DNA of 64,000 nt from contig JAPVLO010000519.1 in assembly GCA_027257055.1 (NCBI GenBank), forward strand, positions 558,001 through 622,000. The letters run 5' to 3'. This document shows, one piece after another, positions 49,947 through 61,446 of the stretch (position 1 is its first letter; the number at the start of each line of letters is the position of its first letter). Position numbers and translations under genes: made by a program. The notes under the pieces were generated by a model. The model was not told where the DNA came from, ran no database searches, and saw only the letters and a program-made list of their open reading frames with translations. This DNA is from Cephalopachus bancanus (lineage: Eukaryota; Chordata; Mammalia; Primates; Tarsiidae).

Positions 49947-50180
49947 CCAAGTGACATTTTTTGTTTCCTTGGATGAAAAAAGTCTTTAAAGGGAAACACT
50001 ATTCCAGTGTGGAAGAGGTGAAACAAAAAAGACAGATGCACTAAAAGTCATCAAAATTGATGAGTTTGAAAACTGTTTTGAGCAGTGAAAAAAAGCATAT
50101 TTATAGGTGTATTGCATCAAGTGGAGAGTATATTGAAGGTGACTGAAGTTGAAACGTGTAAGAATGTTTCCCCCCTTGTA

Positions 50181-50282
50181 CATTAAAATAAGAAATGATT
50201 ATTCAGTTTATGAGTTTTGACACATCACCAAGAACATATCCCAGGATAACATTAAATTAAAAATCCGTGTATATGACAGTGA
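50181..50282. other. Short unique gap
   Basis: Nothing recognised between the mariner relic and the old L1 start. Confidence 0.4.
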
Positions 50283-50986
50283 CATTGGCAAGATGGTAGA
50301 ATAGAAATTTCCAGTACTAATCCTATCACAAAATATCAGTTTAAACAATCATCCAAGCACTAAAAATATCTTCAAAAAAGGTATGGAATTCATATGTGAG
50401 AATTCAACACCTATGCAGAGCACAGAAATTTTAAAAATGCACTGATGAGGGTGGGAAGGACAGTTTTCACATTACCTATGTCATTCCTCCCCTAACCCTG
50501 TGCAATGCAGTGCAGAGGCTGGCACCTGTGGATCCAGTTATCAGTACCACTTCAGTGAACCCTACTATCAGACTGACCCCTATGGATTCAAGATCTAGCC
50601 CTGCCCCAGTAGACCCAGGCTCCAGGTCCACCTTTGTAGACCCAGGTACTAAACAAGCTTTTGTGAATTCAGATCCCAGGCCTGGCCACCTGTTAACTCA
50701 GGCACCAGCTGGCCTTAGGTCCAGCAGCAAGCCTGCCCATAGAGCACAGCAGGTAGCCTACTCAGAATCTTGACAGCCTGACTGTGAAGGGATTTTTCTT
50801 CTAAAGCTAGGCTATAAAGACTATAACAGGTGTGTACTTTTTCAAATGTGCAGACATCAACACAAGAGCACAACGATCATGAATAAGAAGGAATATATTA
50901 TACTACCAAAGAAACAAAGCATCAGTAACAGATCCTAGAGTAATGAACATCTACAAATGGTATAACAAATTGAAAGTAATCATCTT
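50283..50986 (+). repeat. Old L1 5' UTR with imperfect internal repeats
   Basis: After the AAGATGG start, 50520-50660 holds decayed units built on GTAGACCCAGGCTCCAGGTC, giving a spurious 87-codon open frame (50510-50773) rich in D-P-G-S. Typical of L1M 5' UTRs. Confidence 0.65.
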
Positions 50987-51000
50987 AAAAAGCTCAATGA

Positions 51001-51139
51001 GTCTGGGCATAGTGGTTCACTCCTGTAATCCCAGCACTTTGAGAGGCCCAGATAGGAGCATTATTTGAGCCCAGGAGTTTGAGACTGGCCTGGGAAACAT
51101 AGTGAGACTTTGTCTCTATTTAAAAAATAACAATTTTTT
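51001..51139 (+). mobile_element. Free left Alu monomer (FLAM-like)
   Basis: Only the left arm is present (CTGGGCATAGTGGTTCACTC to TGAGACTTTGTCTCTATTTA), then an A-rich tail. TSD AAAAGCTCAATGA ends at 51000 and AAAAGCTCAGTGA is at 51140-51152. Because TSDs flank a single arm, this is a monomer insertion, not a broken dimer. Confidence 0.85.
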
Positions 51140-51661
51140 AAAAGCTCAGTGAGCTACAAGAGAACACATATAGCCATCTACATAAAATCAGAAAAACAAT
51201 ATATGAGCTTAATTAAAATTCAACAGATAGAAATCATAGAAAAGAATCAAACCAAACAGAAATTCTAAAACTGAATGAACAGAATGACTGAATTGAAAAA
51301 TGTCATAAAGATAGTCAATAGCAGACTTAATAAAGCAAATTTGAAGACAAGTCATTTGAAATTTCCCAAAGGAACAACAACAACAAAAATCAAACAAGAA
51401 TTAAAAAGAATGATGAAAGCCTATGGGACTTAGAGGGTATCATTGGGTAAATTAATGTAAGCATTATGGCAATCACAGAGGAGAAGAGAAAGGAAAAAAT
51501 CTAAAAAGCTTATATAAAGTAATGACAGAAAACTTCCAAATTTTGGAGAAGGAAATGAACATCCATATCCATGATGCCCAAAGACCTCAGATATATTAAA
51601 CATAAAGGCATCTTCATGGAGATGCAATATAATCAAATTCTCAAAATTCAGTGACAAAGAG

Positions 51662-52639
51662 TTTTATTTATTTATTTATTGTTTTTACTTTAACTGAATT
51701 TATTTTAGTGCCCTGAAAAAGCCCATGAAGGTTTTCTTCATGATTTAATGGTATCTTGGTATGGAAATTATCTCCCACTGGTACCTAAGACAGTAAGTGG
51801 AAAAATGCCATCCATCCAATGTGAGTATAAACGCATTGTCAAAGTTCTGAAGACAATGGAGTCCTACGAAGGAGGGCCCCTGTGCCCATATGCGTGCAGG
51901 ACCATCTCTCCATCACTGGCTTTAACTTAAGACATGTGTCATCTTAAACCGGGGTGCAACAGCTATGATGCACACATGATGTTGTTAGGATCCCTGCAAT
52001 ACAGTTCAGTGCTTGATCTTGGCAGCTTCAAACTCCTTTCCTTAACATTGCCACAGTACTTACAGCTTTATTTTAAAACTTCCACCAAGTGACATTCTAA
52101 AAAATTACTTCAGATAGCACCATGAACACCTGTGCTGTTTATTACCTGACAACTAGAATCGATTTGTTTGTCTTCTTATTCACAGAACAGAGTTACTTCT
52201 GGGGCTGATGCAAGGAACAGATGGCTGTGTAGAAAACAGAACTTTTGATCTCAGCCATAAAGAAGAATAAAATCATGAACTTCGCAGCAACCTGGATGGA
52301 ATTAGAGTTTATAATACTGAGTGATCTCTCACAGAAACGAAGAGCTGAGTATCACATGTTCTCACTCATAAGTGGACCTTAAACAACTGCTGTATTACTA
52401 TAAGAAAAGGATTGAAAGTGGTGGGAAACAGTGGGGAGGGGGTGTAGGAGAGGGGAGGTGGGATTGCCAGTAGTTGATATCTGCCTGGGGAAGGGGGAGA
52501 GGGCACACCTCATCGATAAGGGTAACTGTATGGTGAATATTTGTCTACCTAGGCCTGAATTGTACCTCACAATTCTAAACACAAATTAAAAGAAGGAAAA
52601 AAAGAAAACAGAACCTTGCCTGCTGCTGGATAGCTTTTC
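51662..52639 (-). pseudogene. Probable processed pseudogene of an unidentified transcript, antisense
   Basis: A T/A-rich tail at 51662-51680 (TTTTATTTATTTATTTATTG) and CAAAGAG on both sides (51655-51661, 52640-52646) indicate an L1-driven antisense insertion of about 610 bp, once the L1 at 52249-52602 is removed. The reverse-complement text looks like a 3' UTR with TAAAATAAAG-type signals. No protein could be recognised. The 60-codon plus-strand frame at 51748-51930 runs against the transcript direction and is probably chance. Confidence 0.6.
52249..52602 (+). mobile_element. L1 3' end, sense (0.35 kb), inside the pseudogene
   Basis: CAGCCATAAAGAAGAATAAA to ATTAAAAGAAGG, with TSD AGAAAACAGAACTT (52231-52244) and AGAAAACAGAACCTT (52603-52617). 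Confidence 0.92.
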
Positions 52640-53361
52640 CAAAGAGAGAATTTTAAACCTGCAAAAGAAAAGTGACTCATTATATATAAGGGAACTTCCA
52701 TAAGACAATCAGTTGATTTCTCAGAAGGATCCTTACAGGCCAGGAGAGATTGGGATGTTATGTTCAAAGTGTTGGAAAAAAAAAACCTGCCTCTTACAAT
52801 TACTTTACCTAGCAAAGCTATTTTTCAGAAATGAATGAGAGATAAAGACATTCCCAGACCAAAAATAAGCTCAGAGTTCATTACTACTAGAATTACTTCA
52901 TAAAAAATGTTAAAGGAAGTTTCTCAAGTTGAAATCAAAGGACTCTAAGCAGCAACATAAAACATAAGACAGTATAAAACTCACTGTAAAAGTTAGAATA
53001 AATTCAGAATACTCTAATAATGTAATGCTGTTGTGTGAATCAATTTTGCCTCTAATATAAAAGTCAAAACTACTAAAATATCTATAGCTATAATAATTTA
53101 TTAATAGATATATAATATAAAAAGTTGTAAATTGTGAAATCAATGGCATAAAATATGGAAAGAGGAGAAGTTAAAGTGTAGATTTTTTATATGTGGCTAA
53201 AGTTAAGTTGTTATTGGCTGAAACTATACTGTTGTAACTATGAGATATTTTATGAAAGCTTCATGATAACCATAAGGTAAAAATCTCTGGTAGATATGCA
53301 AAAAATAAAAAGAAAGTAATCAAAACATGCTTGTGAAAGAAAGGAAAAAAACAACTTTTTT

Positions 53362-54198
53362 TTCAGCTCTCACACTCAATACAATGCAGAATATTTCTGG
53401 TCACCAGAATGTGTGGGACTTTCTCCACCTACCAAGTAGTTAGTTATCAGATACCCAGTGGGTGTTCTACAATTTAAGTCAATTCTGACACTAATCAAAC
53501 TTAATGAAGATTCCTCATAAGTTAAGGGTTAAGTTCCTTAAGACTGTCCCCCACTTCAGATGCCAATTACAAACCACAGGTTATGACCTGTGCATCTGAT
53601 TGACTATTATAAACTGGTGCTCTCACAACTCCCTTCTCAGGCTTGAAACTTTGCTGGATGGCTCTCAAAACTCAAGGAAACACTTTAATTAAAATTACAT
53701 TTACTAATTTATTATAAAGGATATTACAAAGAAAACAGATGAACGGCCAAATAAGTAGAAGAGTCACATAGAGCAAAATATATGAGAAGGGGTTCAAAGC
53801 TTTCATGCTCTCTCCAGGCACACCACCCTCCAGGCACTTCCATGTGTTAAGTAAACTGGAAGCTTCCTGAACCTTATTTTTTAGGTTTTTATGGAATTTT
53901 CATTATATAAGCATGATTGATTAAATACTTGGCCACTGATGACCACTCAAGCTTCAGCCCTTCCCCCTCCACAGAGGTTGGTGATGGAGCTGAAATTTCA
54001 AACAATATAATCACATGGCTTGATACCCTGGCAGCCAGGCCTACCCCAAGGCAATCCAGGAGTGCATAGCCATTAATAATCTCATTAGTATACAAAAAGT
54101 CACTTATAACTTTGGGATTCTAAGGATTTTAGGGGCTATGTACCAACAAATGGGGACAAAAGCCAAATGTATTTCTTATTATAAATTACAATATCACA
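53362..54198 (-). mobile_element. LTR, antisense, probably ERV1-type solo LTR
   Basis: Read on the minus strand it starts TGTGATATTGTAATTTATAA and passes ATGCTTATATAATGAAAATT and CCATAAAAACC. It has a polyadenylation-type AATAAAT signal near 53710 and then CCCCACTTCAGATGCC-complement text. It interrupts the ORF1-ORF2 region of the old L1. No coding region is attached. I recognise the LTR type but not the exact family. Confidence 0.7.
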
Positions 54199-55006
54199 GT
54201 GCCATTGCAAATATCAAATTACAAAGAAAGACAGCAAGAGTGGAAAAAAATAAGCAAAAGGACTCTAAAATCATCAGAAAACAAGTAACAAAATGGCAAT
54301 AGTAAGTCCTTATCTCAATAATCACCTTATTTATTTATTTATTTTCTCTTATTTTTTATTTTAAAAATGTGAGGTACAATTCAGTGTTAGGTACTTACAT
54401 GGTCATTGTCAGGTAAAGTGTGGGTACCTTTATGGATGTTATGTGCCCACCCCCGGCAGTGTCCCACTAATGCCAATTCCATTCTTATAATATTATAATA
54501 AATGTTCCGGGTTCACTTATAAGTGAGTACATATGGTACTCAGATCTTTGTTTCTGTGATTAGTCACTGAGTATTACAAACTTTAATTCCATCCAGGTTG
54601 CTATGAAGCTCATAATTTTGTTTTTCTTTATGACTGCATAATATTCCAATGTGTAAATGTATCATGTTTTTTTACCCAGTTCACTTTCGATGGGCAGCAT
54701 GGTTGGTTCCATGTTTTTGCTATTGTGAATAATTCTTCAAGAAACATACATGTGCAGGTATCTTTTTTATAGAGTGATTTGAGCTCCTCTGGATGTATTT
54801 CAATAAGAGATTGTGGGGTTGTATGTAAGGTTGATTTTTAGATCTTTTAGAAATTGTCACAGTTACCCACAGAGGTTGTACTTTTAGGTTTTTATATTCC
54901 CACCAACCAGTATAGGAAGGTTCCCTTTTCCCCACATCCTCTCTAGTATCTGTTGTTTTTTGAGTTATTGATGATTGCCATCCTGACTGGAGTTAGGTGG
55001 TATCTC

Positions 55007-55779
55007 TGTGGCAGAAAGGGGCTGATAGCAATTAAAAGTATTCCTTTTGAAAATCAGTCCACAACCTCTGAAAACCCGCTAGACAGGTTTTGCTTGAGCA
55101 AACCAAATAGCCAAAGACTGGTGGCTTTCCTGGAAATGCAAAAGAGTGACCAATTCACAAACTTGCCCAAATCCTCTCTTTTTCAAGTTACAGTTTACAA
55201 CCCTTGCTTGCTATGCATTTCCTGGTGACCATTTGTTCTTTGAAAATCTGATTTAAGCTGGGCTTGGTGGCTCAGCTTGTAATCCCATGCCTTTGGGAGG
55301 CTGAGGTGAGTGGATTGCCTGAGCCCTTGGGTTTGAGACCTGCCTGGGCAGGTGAGACCTCATCTCTACAATAAATCAAAAAATTAACTGGGTGTGGTAG
55401 CGTGTGCTTGTAGTTCCAGCTACGTGGAAGGCTGAGGTGGAAGGATTTCCAGAGCCCAGTAGGTCGAGGCTGCGGTGGCCGGGAGTGGCCACTGCACTCC
55501 AGTCTGGGTGACAGTGAGACTCCAACTCAAAAAAAAAAAAAAAAAAAAAAGAAATCTGATTTTGCTGAGTACAAGCATGTAAATTCCAAAGAAAATATGT
55601 GATCACTCAACACGACCCCTCCTCCCTTACCTAAACTAAAGTGTAAGACCCCTCTCCTCTCTCCCCAGGGTGTTCAGCCTTAGAGCATTAGCTCCCTGAG
55701 TCATGCCTGTGCTAATATAATAAAACTGCCACTTCCTAAAATAGCCTTGGTGTTACAGCCTCTCTGTCTTCCCACTACA
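55007..55779 (+). mobile_element. Solo LTR (ERV1-like), inside the L1
   Basis: Starts TGTGGCAGAAAGGGG and ends CTTCCCACTACA, so TG...CA ends with near-matching inverted termini. Flanks TCTC (55003-55006) and TCTA (55780-55783) give a 4-bp TSD. Removing it restores the L1 text GTATCTC-AGTGTG. AATAAA at about 55720 is followed by ACTGCCACTTCC, as expected for the R/U5 border of a plus-oriented LTR. About 475 bp without its Alu. No internal viral region, so it is the product of LTR-LTR recombination. Confidence 0.85.
55257..55550 (+). mobile_element. Alu, sense, inside the solo LTR
   Basis: GCTGGGCTTGGTGGCTCAGC to GACTCCAACTCAAAAA, poly-A about 23. TSD AAATCTGATTT (within 55242-55254 and 55551-55563). 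It is the innermost layer of the nest. Confidence 0.96.
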
Positions 55780-57737
55780 TCTAAGTGTGATTTTAATTTG
55801 CATTTATTTGATGGCTAGTGAGGCTGAGCATTTTTTCATGTATCTGTTGGCTGCTCATGTGTCTTTTTCTGAGAAGTGTCTATCTATATCTTTTGCCCAT
55901 TGTTTAATAGGGTTGTTTGTTTGTTTGTTTTCCTTTTGGCACATTTGAGTTCCTTGTAGATCCTGGATGTTAGTCCTTTGTCAGATATACAGTTGGTAAA
56001 TATTTTATTCCATTCTGTGGGCTGTCTCCCTACTCTTTTGATGGTTTCTTTTGTTGTACAGAAGATTTTTAGTTTGATGAGGTCCCACTTGTCTATCTTT
56101 TATGGCATTCGCTTTTGGGAAGCTGATCAGGAATTGGTTGCCTATTTCAATTTATGTAAGGGTGTTTCCTATGTTTTCTTCTAGAATTCTTATAGTTTGA
56201 GGATTTACATTTAGATCTTTCATCCATTTAGAGCTGATTTTTGTGTATGGTTATATGTAGGAGTCCTGTTTGAGTCTTTTGCATGTGGTCAGCCAGTTTT
56301 CCCAGCACCATTTACAGAATAGGTTCTCCTCTCCTCATTGGTTGTTGGTGGAGGCTTTGATTTAACATCTGCAAGCCCATAAATGTAATTAAATACATCA
56401 ACATATGTAAAATCAAGATTCACATGATTGTATCACTAGACACAGAAAACGCTTTCAATGAAATCCAGCATCTCTTCTTAATAAAAACCCTTGAACACCT
56501 AGGCATAGAAGGAACATGCCTCAAAATAGTAAGAGCTATCTATGATAAACCCACAGCCAACATACTGCTAAACAAACAGAAATTGGAAGCATTTCTCCTG
56601 AAAACTGGAACAAGACAAGTCTGCCCACTCTCAACCCTCCTGTTCAACATAGTGTTGGAAGTTGTAGCTAAAGCAATCAGACGAGAGTAGGAAATCAAGT
56701 GTGTTCAAATAGGAAAAGAGGAATTTAAGTTATCCCTCTTTGTAGATGACATGATCCTGTACCTTGAAAACCCAAGAGAATATGTCAAAAACCTTCTTGC
56801 ACTGATAAAGGACTTTGGCAAAGTCTCAGGGTATAAAATAAAAATGCAAACAACAGTTGTATTCCTATACACCAACAACAAACAGACAGAAACCCAAATT
56901 AAAAGCAGAATACCATTCACAATAGCCACATGCTCAAAAAAATAAATAAATACCTTGGTATCTTCCTAACCAGAGACGTGAAAGACTGTTACAATGAAAA
57001 CTACAAAGTACTGATAGAAGAAATAGAAGATGACACAAATAGAAAAAATATTCCATGCACATGAATTGGAAGAATCAACATTGTTAAGATGTCTATCCTA
57101 CCAAAGGCAATCTACAGATTTAACGCAATACCCATCGAATTACCAACAATCATTCTTCTCAGACCTGGAAATGACAGCACAGAAATTCATATGGAAACAT
57201 AAAAGACCACAAATAGCCAAAACAATCCTTAGCATAAGAAACAAAACAGGAGGTGCCACACTTCCAGACTTCAACCTCTACTATAAAGCTACAATAATCA
57301 AAACAACCTGATATTTGTACAGAAACAGGCATATAGACCAATGGAACAGGATAGAGATTCTGGAAGCAAAATCTCAGCTTCTCAACCAACTTATCTTCGA
57401 CAAAGCTTCCACCAATAATCACTTGAAATATTAATGGATTAAATTATTCAATAAAAAGATGTAGAGTGGCTAATAAAAAACAAAATTCAACAGTATACTG
57501 CCTACAAAGGATTCATTTTATCTTTAAGAAAACGAATTGGCTGATAGTGAAGGAGTGGAAAAAGATATTCCGTAAAAATAGAAATCAAAATCGAGAAGGT
57601 ATGGCTTTATTTATATCAGACAAAACATACTTAAGTTAAAGACTGTCACATGAAACTAAAAAAGATCTTATATGATGATAAACCAGTCAATTCATCAAGA
57701 GGGTATAATTGCAAATATATATGCACCAAACATGGGG

Positions 57738-57744
57738 TGTGTAT

Positions 57745-57794
<50 letters not shown>

Positions 57795-57812
57795 TATACA
57801 TATATATATATA
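57738..57812 (+). repeat. (TA)n microsatellite
   Basis: About 75 bp of TA/TATACA inside old L1 ORF2. It creates spurious open frames rich in I and Y on both strands (57650-57949). Confidence 0.95.
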
Positions 57813-58384
57813 ACACAAATATTAACAGAATTGAAAGGAGAAATAGACAGTAATATATTAATACTGAGAGACTTCAATAAATGACTCTCAACAATGCATA
57901 GATCATTCAGATAGAAAATCAATAAGGAAATAGCAAACTTGCACAACATTACAGACCAAATGGTCCTAACAGATCCATACAGAACCTTTCATCTAAGAGT
58001 AGTAGAACATATATTCTTTTTAAGCACATATGGAACTTCTCCATGATAGATCATATGTTGAACAATAAAAAAAGGTAACTAATTTAAGAAGACTGAAATA
58101 AAATCATGTATCTTTTTTACCTCAATGGTATAAAATAAGAAATTAATGACAGGAGGAAAATTTAAAAATTCACAAATATGTAGAAATTAAACCACAAACT
58201 TCCAAATAACAAATGGATCAAAGAAGAAAATAAAAGGGAGATTTTAAAAAGTCTTATGACAAAAGAAATTGGAAACACAGCATGCCAAAACATGTAAGAT
58301 ACAGCCAAACAGTTCTAAAACGGAATTTTACAGTGATAAATGTCTTTACATGAATTAAAAAGAAAGGCCTCAAATAAATAACCT

Positions 58385-58694
58385 GCTGGGCTCGGTGGCT
58401 CAGCCTGTAATCCCGCGACTTTGGGATGCTGAGGTGAGTGGATTGCCTGAGCCCACAGGTTCGAGACCTGCCTGGGCAACGAGACCTCATCTCTACAATA
58501 AATCCAAAAATCAGCAGGCGTGATAGCGCATGCCTGTAATTCCGGCTACTTGAAAGGCTGAGGCAGGAGGATCGCCGGAGCCCAGCAGGTCAAGGCTGCG
58601 GTGGCCGGGAACGGCCACTGCACTCCAGTCTGGGTGACAGAGTGAGACTCCAACTCAAAAAATAAAATAAAATAAAATAAAATAAAATAAAATA
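58385..58694 (+). mobile_element. Alu, sense, complete, young consensus
   Basis: GCTGGGCTCGGTGGCTCAGC to GACTCCAACTCAAAAA, then (AAAAT)n. Perfect 13-bp TSD AAATAAATAACCT at 58372-58384 and 58695-58707. Confidence 0.97.
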
Positions 58695-58840
58695 AAATAA
58701 ATAACCTAATTATATGGCTCAATGAAATAGAAACATAAAAACAAATTAAGCCCAAATTTAGCAGAAAAAAAAAGAAATAGCAAAGACCAGAAAAGAAACA
58801 AAATTGAGAGTAGAAACACAATAGAAAGAATAATAAAACT

Positions 58841-58984
58841 GGTCGGGCTCAGTGGCTCAACCTTTAATCCCAGCACATTGGGAGGCCAAGGTGAGTGAAT
58901 TGCCTAAGCCCGCGGGTTCAAGACCAGCTCAGACAACTTGGCGAGCCCTCATTTCTAAAATAAATAAATAAATAAATAAATAGG

Positions 58985-59028
<44 letters not shown>

Positions 59029-59183
59029 ACATTCCTGTAGTTCCAGCTACTCAGAAGGCTGAGGCGGAAGGGTGTCTGGACCCAGCAAGTTGATGCTGGG
59101 GTGGCCATGAATGTGCCACTGCAGTCCAGCCTGGGTGATGGAGTGAGACTCCAACTCAAAAAAACAAAACAAAACAAAAAACT
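58841..59183 (+). mobile_element. Alu, sense, with microsatellite in the middle
   Basis: GGTCGGGCTCAGTGGCTCAA to GACTCCAACTCAAAA, TSD AATAAAACT at 58832-58840 and 59186-59194. The linker has grown into (AAAT)n (58960-58982) and the right-arm start into (GT)n (58987-59027). Confidence 0.95.
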
Positions 59184-60184
59184 TCAATAAAACTCAGTTG
59201 GCTTTTAAAAAAGCAAACAAAATTGACAAATCTCTAAGTAGAGTAACCTAAAGGAGAGAAGACTCAGATAAACAAATCATAAATGAAAGAGAAGACATAA
59301 TTGATACCTCAGAAATACAGAAGATCAAAAAAGACTGCTATGATAAATTACACAGCAACAAACTGGATACCTCCAAGAAATGGATATAAAATAAATAGAT
59401 AAACTTCTACAAACATACAACCTAGTAAGACAGCATTATGAGAGATAGAAAATCTGACCAGATGAGTAATGAATGAGAAGATTTAGTGGTGAATCAAAAG
59501 TCTCCCAATAAAAAATAGCCCGGAGCCTTTTGGCCTCACTGGTGAATTCTCCCAAATATTTGAAGAATTGAGGCCAATCCTTCTCAAAATCCTAAAAAAA
59601 AAAAATAAATAAATAAATAACAACCGAAGAGCAGGAAACACTTCTGAATTCATTTTACAAGGGCAAAAGTACCTTCATAGCAAATCCAGATTAAAGACAA
59701 CAACAAGAAAAGAAAATTACAGGCCCATATCCCAGATAAACATAGATCCAAAAATTCTCAAAAAAAAAAAAATTACTAGCAAGACTAATTAACAGCACAT
59801 TGAAATGGTCATACACTATGATCAAGTGAGATTGATCTGTAGTATGCAAGAATGGTTTCACATATGCAAATAAATACAGGCATACCTCATTTGATTGTCT
59901 CTTTGTGTTGCATTTCGCAGATATTGCATGTTATAGATGGAAAATTTATGGTAACCCTGCATCAAGCAAGTCTACTGGTACCATTTTTCTATAGCATGTG
60001 CTTACTTTGTACCTCTGTGTCACATTTTGGTAATTTTCACAATATTTCAAATATTTTTGTATTATATCTATGATGGTTATCTGTGATCACTCATCTTTGA
60101 ATGGTATTATGGTAATTGTTTGGGGGCACCATAAACCATGCCCATATAGGATGGCAAACTTAATAAATGTTGTATTTATTCTTT

Positions 60185-61446
60185 TTTAAAATTTTATTTT
60201 ATTGTAAAGATGTGGGGTACAAGTCATTATTAAGTACATAAGTAGTTTATGCACAGGTGAGCTTTGACCCTCAACTGGTCCTCACTTCCCCTGGTTACTA
60301 TTTGTTGGCTCTTCATATGTCTTCTTTTGCGAAGTGTCTATTCACATATTTACCCACTTTTTAATAGGTTTTTTTTCATTTCATGTGAGTTCCTTGTAGA
60401 CTTTGGATGTTAGGCCTTTGTGTCAAGTGCATAATTTGCAAATATTTTTTCCCATTTTGTAGATTGTCTCTTTACTCTCTAGATGGTTTCTTTTGCCGTG
60501 CAAAAGCTTTTCAGTTTAATGAGATCCCACTTGTCTATCTTACCTTTTATGGCATATGCTTTTGTGGTTACAATCAAGAATTGGTTGCCTATTCCAATGT
60601 GCATATGGGCACCTAATAAATTTATCCTGGATAGAAGTTCAAACCAGCCACACCATTCAAGATATGAATAGACACTTCTCAAAAGAAGACATATGAGCAG
60701 CCAACAGCTACATGAAAAAATGCTCAGCCTCACTAGCCATCAAAGAAATGCAAATTAAAACCACACTGAGATACCACCTAACTCCAGTCAGGATGGCCAT
60801 CAATTACTCAAAACAAAACAAAACAAAACAAAAAACAGATGCTGGAGAGGATGAGGCGAAAATGGAACTTCTATACTGTTTGTAGAAGTTCAAACTAGTA
60901 CATCCTCTGTGGAAAACAATGTGGCAATTCCTAGAAGATCTAAAAATCCACCTGCAATCCCCCTACTGGGAATATACCCGGAGGGACTCAAATCACTTCA
61001 TGAAAAAGATAAGTGCACACACGTTTATTGCGGCATTGTTCACAATAGCAAAAACATGGAACCAACTGTGCTGCCCATTGAAAGAGGACTGGACAAAAAA
61101 AAATGTGGTACATATACATGATGGAATTATATGCAGCCATAAAGAAGGACAAAATTATGAACTTCACAGCAACTTGAATGTACTTAGAGGCTATAATACT
61201 GAGTGATCGATCACAGAAACAATGAACCGAGTATCACATGCTCTTACTCATAAGCTCTCACTCATAAGCGGACCTTGAATAATTATTGTAATACTGTAAG
61301 AAAAGGATTGGCAGTAGTGGGAATCTGCTGGGGGTTGGGGCACACCTCATCAACCAGGGTACCTGCATAATGAACATTTGTATACTTAACCCTGAATCAT
61401 ACCACACATCTAAAATAAGCAACTTAAAATAAAATAAAATAAAATG
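60185..61446 (+). mobile_element. L1 block with inverted part, inside Tigger1
   Basis: 60185-60296 is an antisense L1 3' UTR piece. 60297-60612 is antisense ORF2. 60652-61446 is sense ORF2 end plus 3' UTR with an (AAAAT)n tail. The last two blocks meet at the same ORF2 position (sense ATGAATAGACACTTCTCAAA, antisense near 60345) with about 45 bp overlap, fitting twin priming. The first block may be a separate short antisense L1. A short tandem repeat, CTCTCACTCATAAGC, lies near 61256. Confidence 0.82.

Larger units (their letters stand above)
48199..50180 (+). pseudogene. Mariner-type transposon relic with transposase fragments
   Basis: A candidate left terminal repeat (about 48205-48228, AGGGGAACCCCCCAAAAACT) and a right end TTTCCCCCCTTGTA at 50180 bracket pieces of a mariner-like transposase. 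About 49440-49565 gives [20 protein letters not shown], a decayed form of the HDNAPAH catalytic region. 49946-50150 corresponds to the C-terminal FKNCFEQ and CIASSGEYIEGD-like end. The N-terminal DNA-binding half and the first catalytic Asp are missing. Two antisense L1s sit inside (48379-49413, 49580-49946). Exact family not certain. Confidence 0.65.
54326..57412 (-). mobile_element. L1 with 5' inversion, antisense, carrying a solo LTR
   Basis: TSD CAATAATCAC at 54316-54325 and 57413-57422, exactly within old L1 text. 54330-56360 is antisense 3' UTR and ORF2, interrupted by an LTR at 55007-55779. 56361-57412 is sense ORF2, i.e. inverted relative to the rest. Both blocks end at the same L1 coordinate (CAAAGCTTCCACCAAT versus its complement near 56355), a twin-priming junction. 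The inverted block keeps an RT piece (56424-56690, [18 protein letters not shown]) and a changed catalytic box, FVDD, at about 56738. Confidence 0.93.

Noticed and set aside
50510..50773. 87-codon frame rich in D, P, S and G, resembling a repeat protein
   Set aside because: Produced by imperfect repeats in an old L1 5' UTR.
53889..54095. 68-codon minus-strand frame
   Set aside because: Lies wholly in an LTR with no retroviral coding motif.
57650..57949. Hydrophobic I/Y-rich frames resembling membrane segments
   Set aside because: Translation of a (TA)n microsatellite on both strands.
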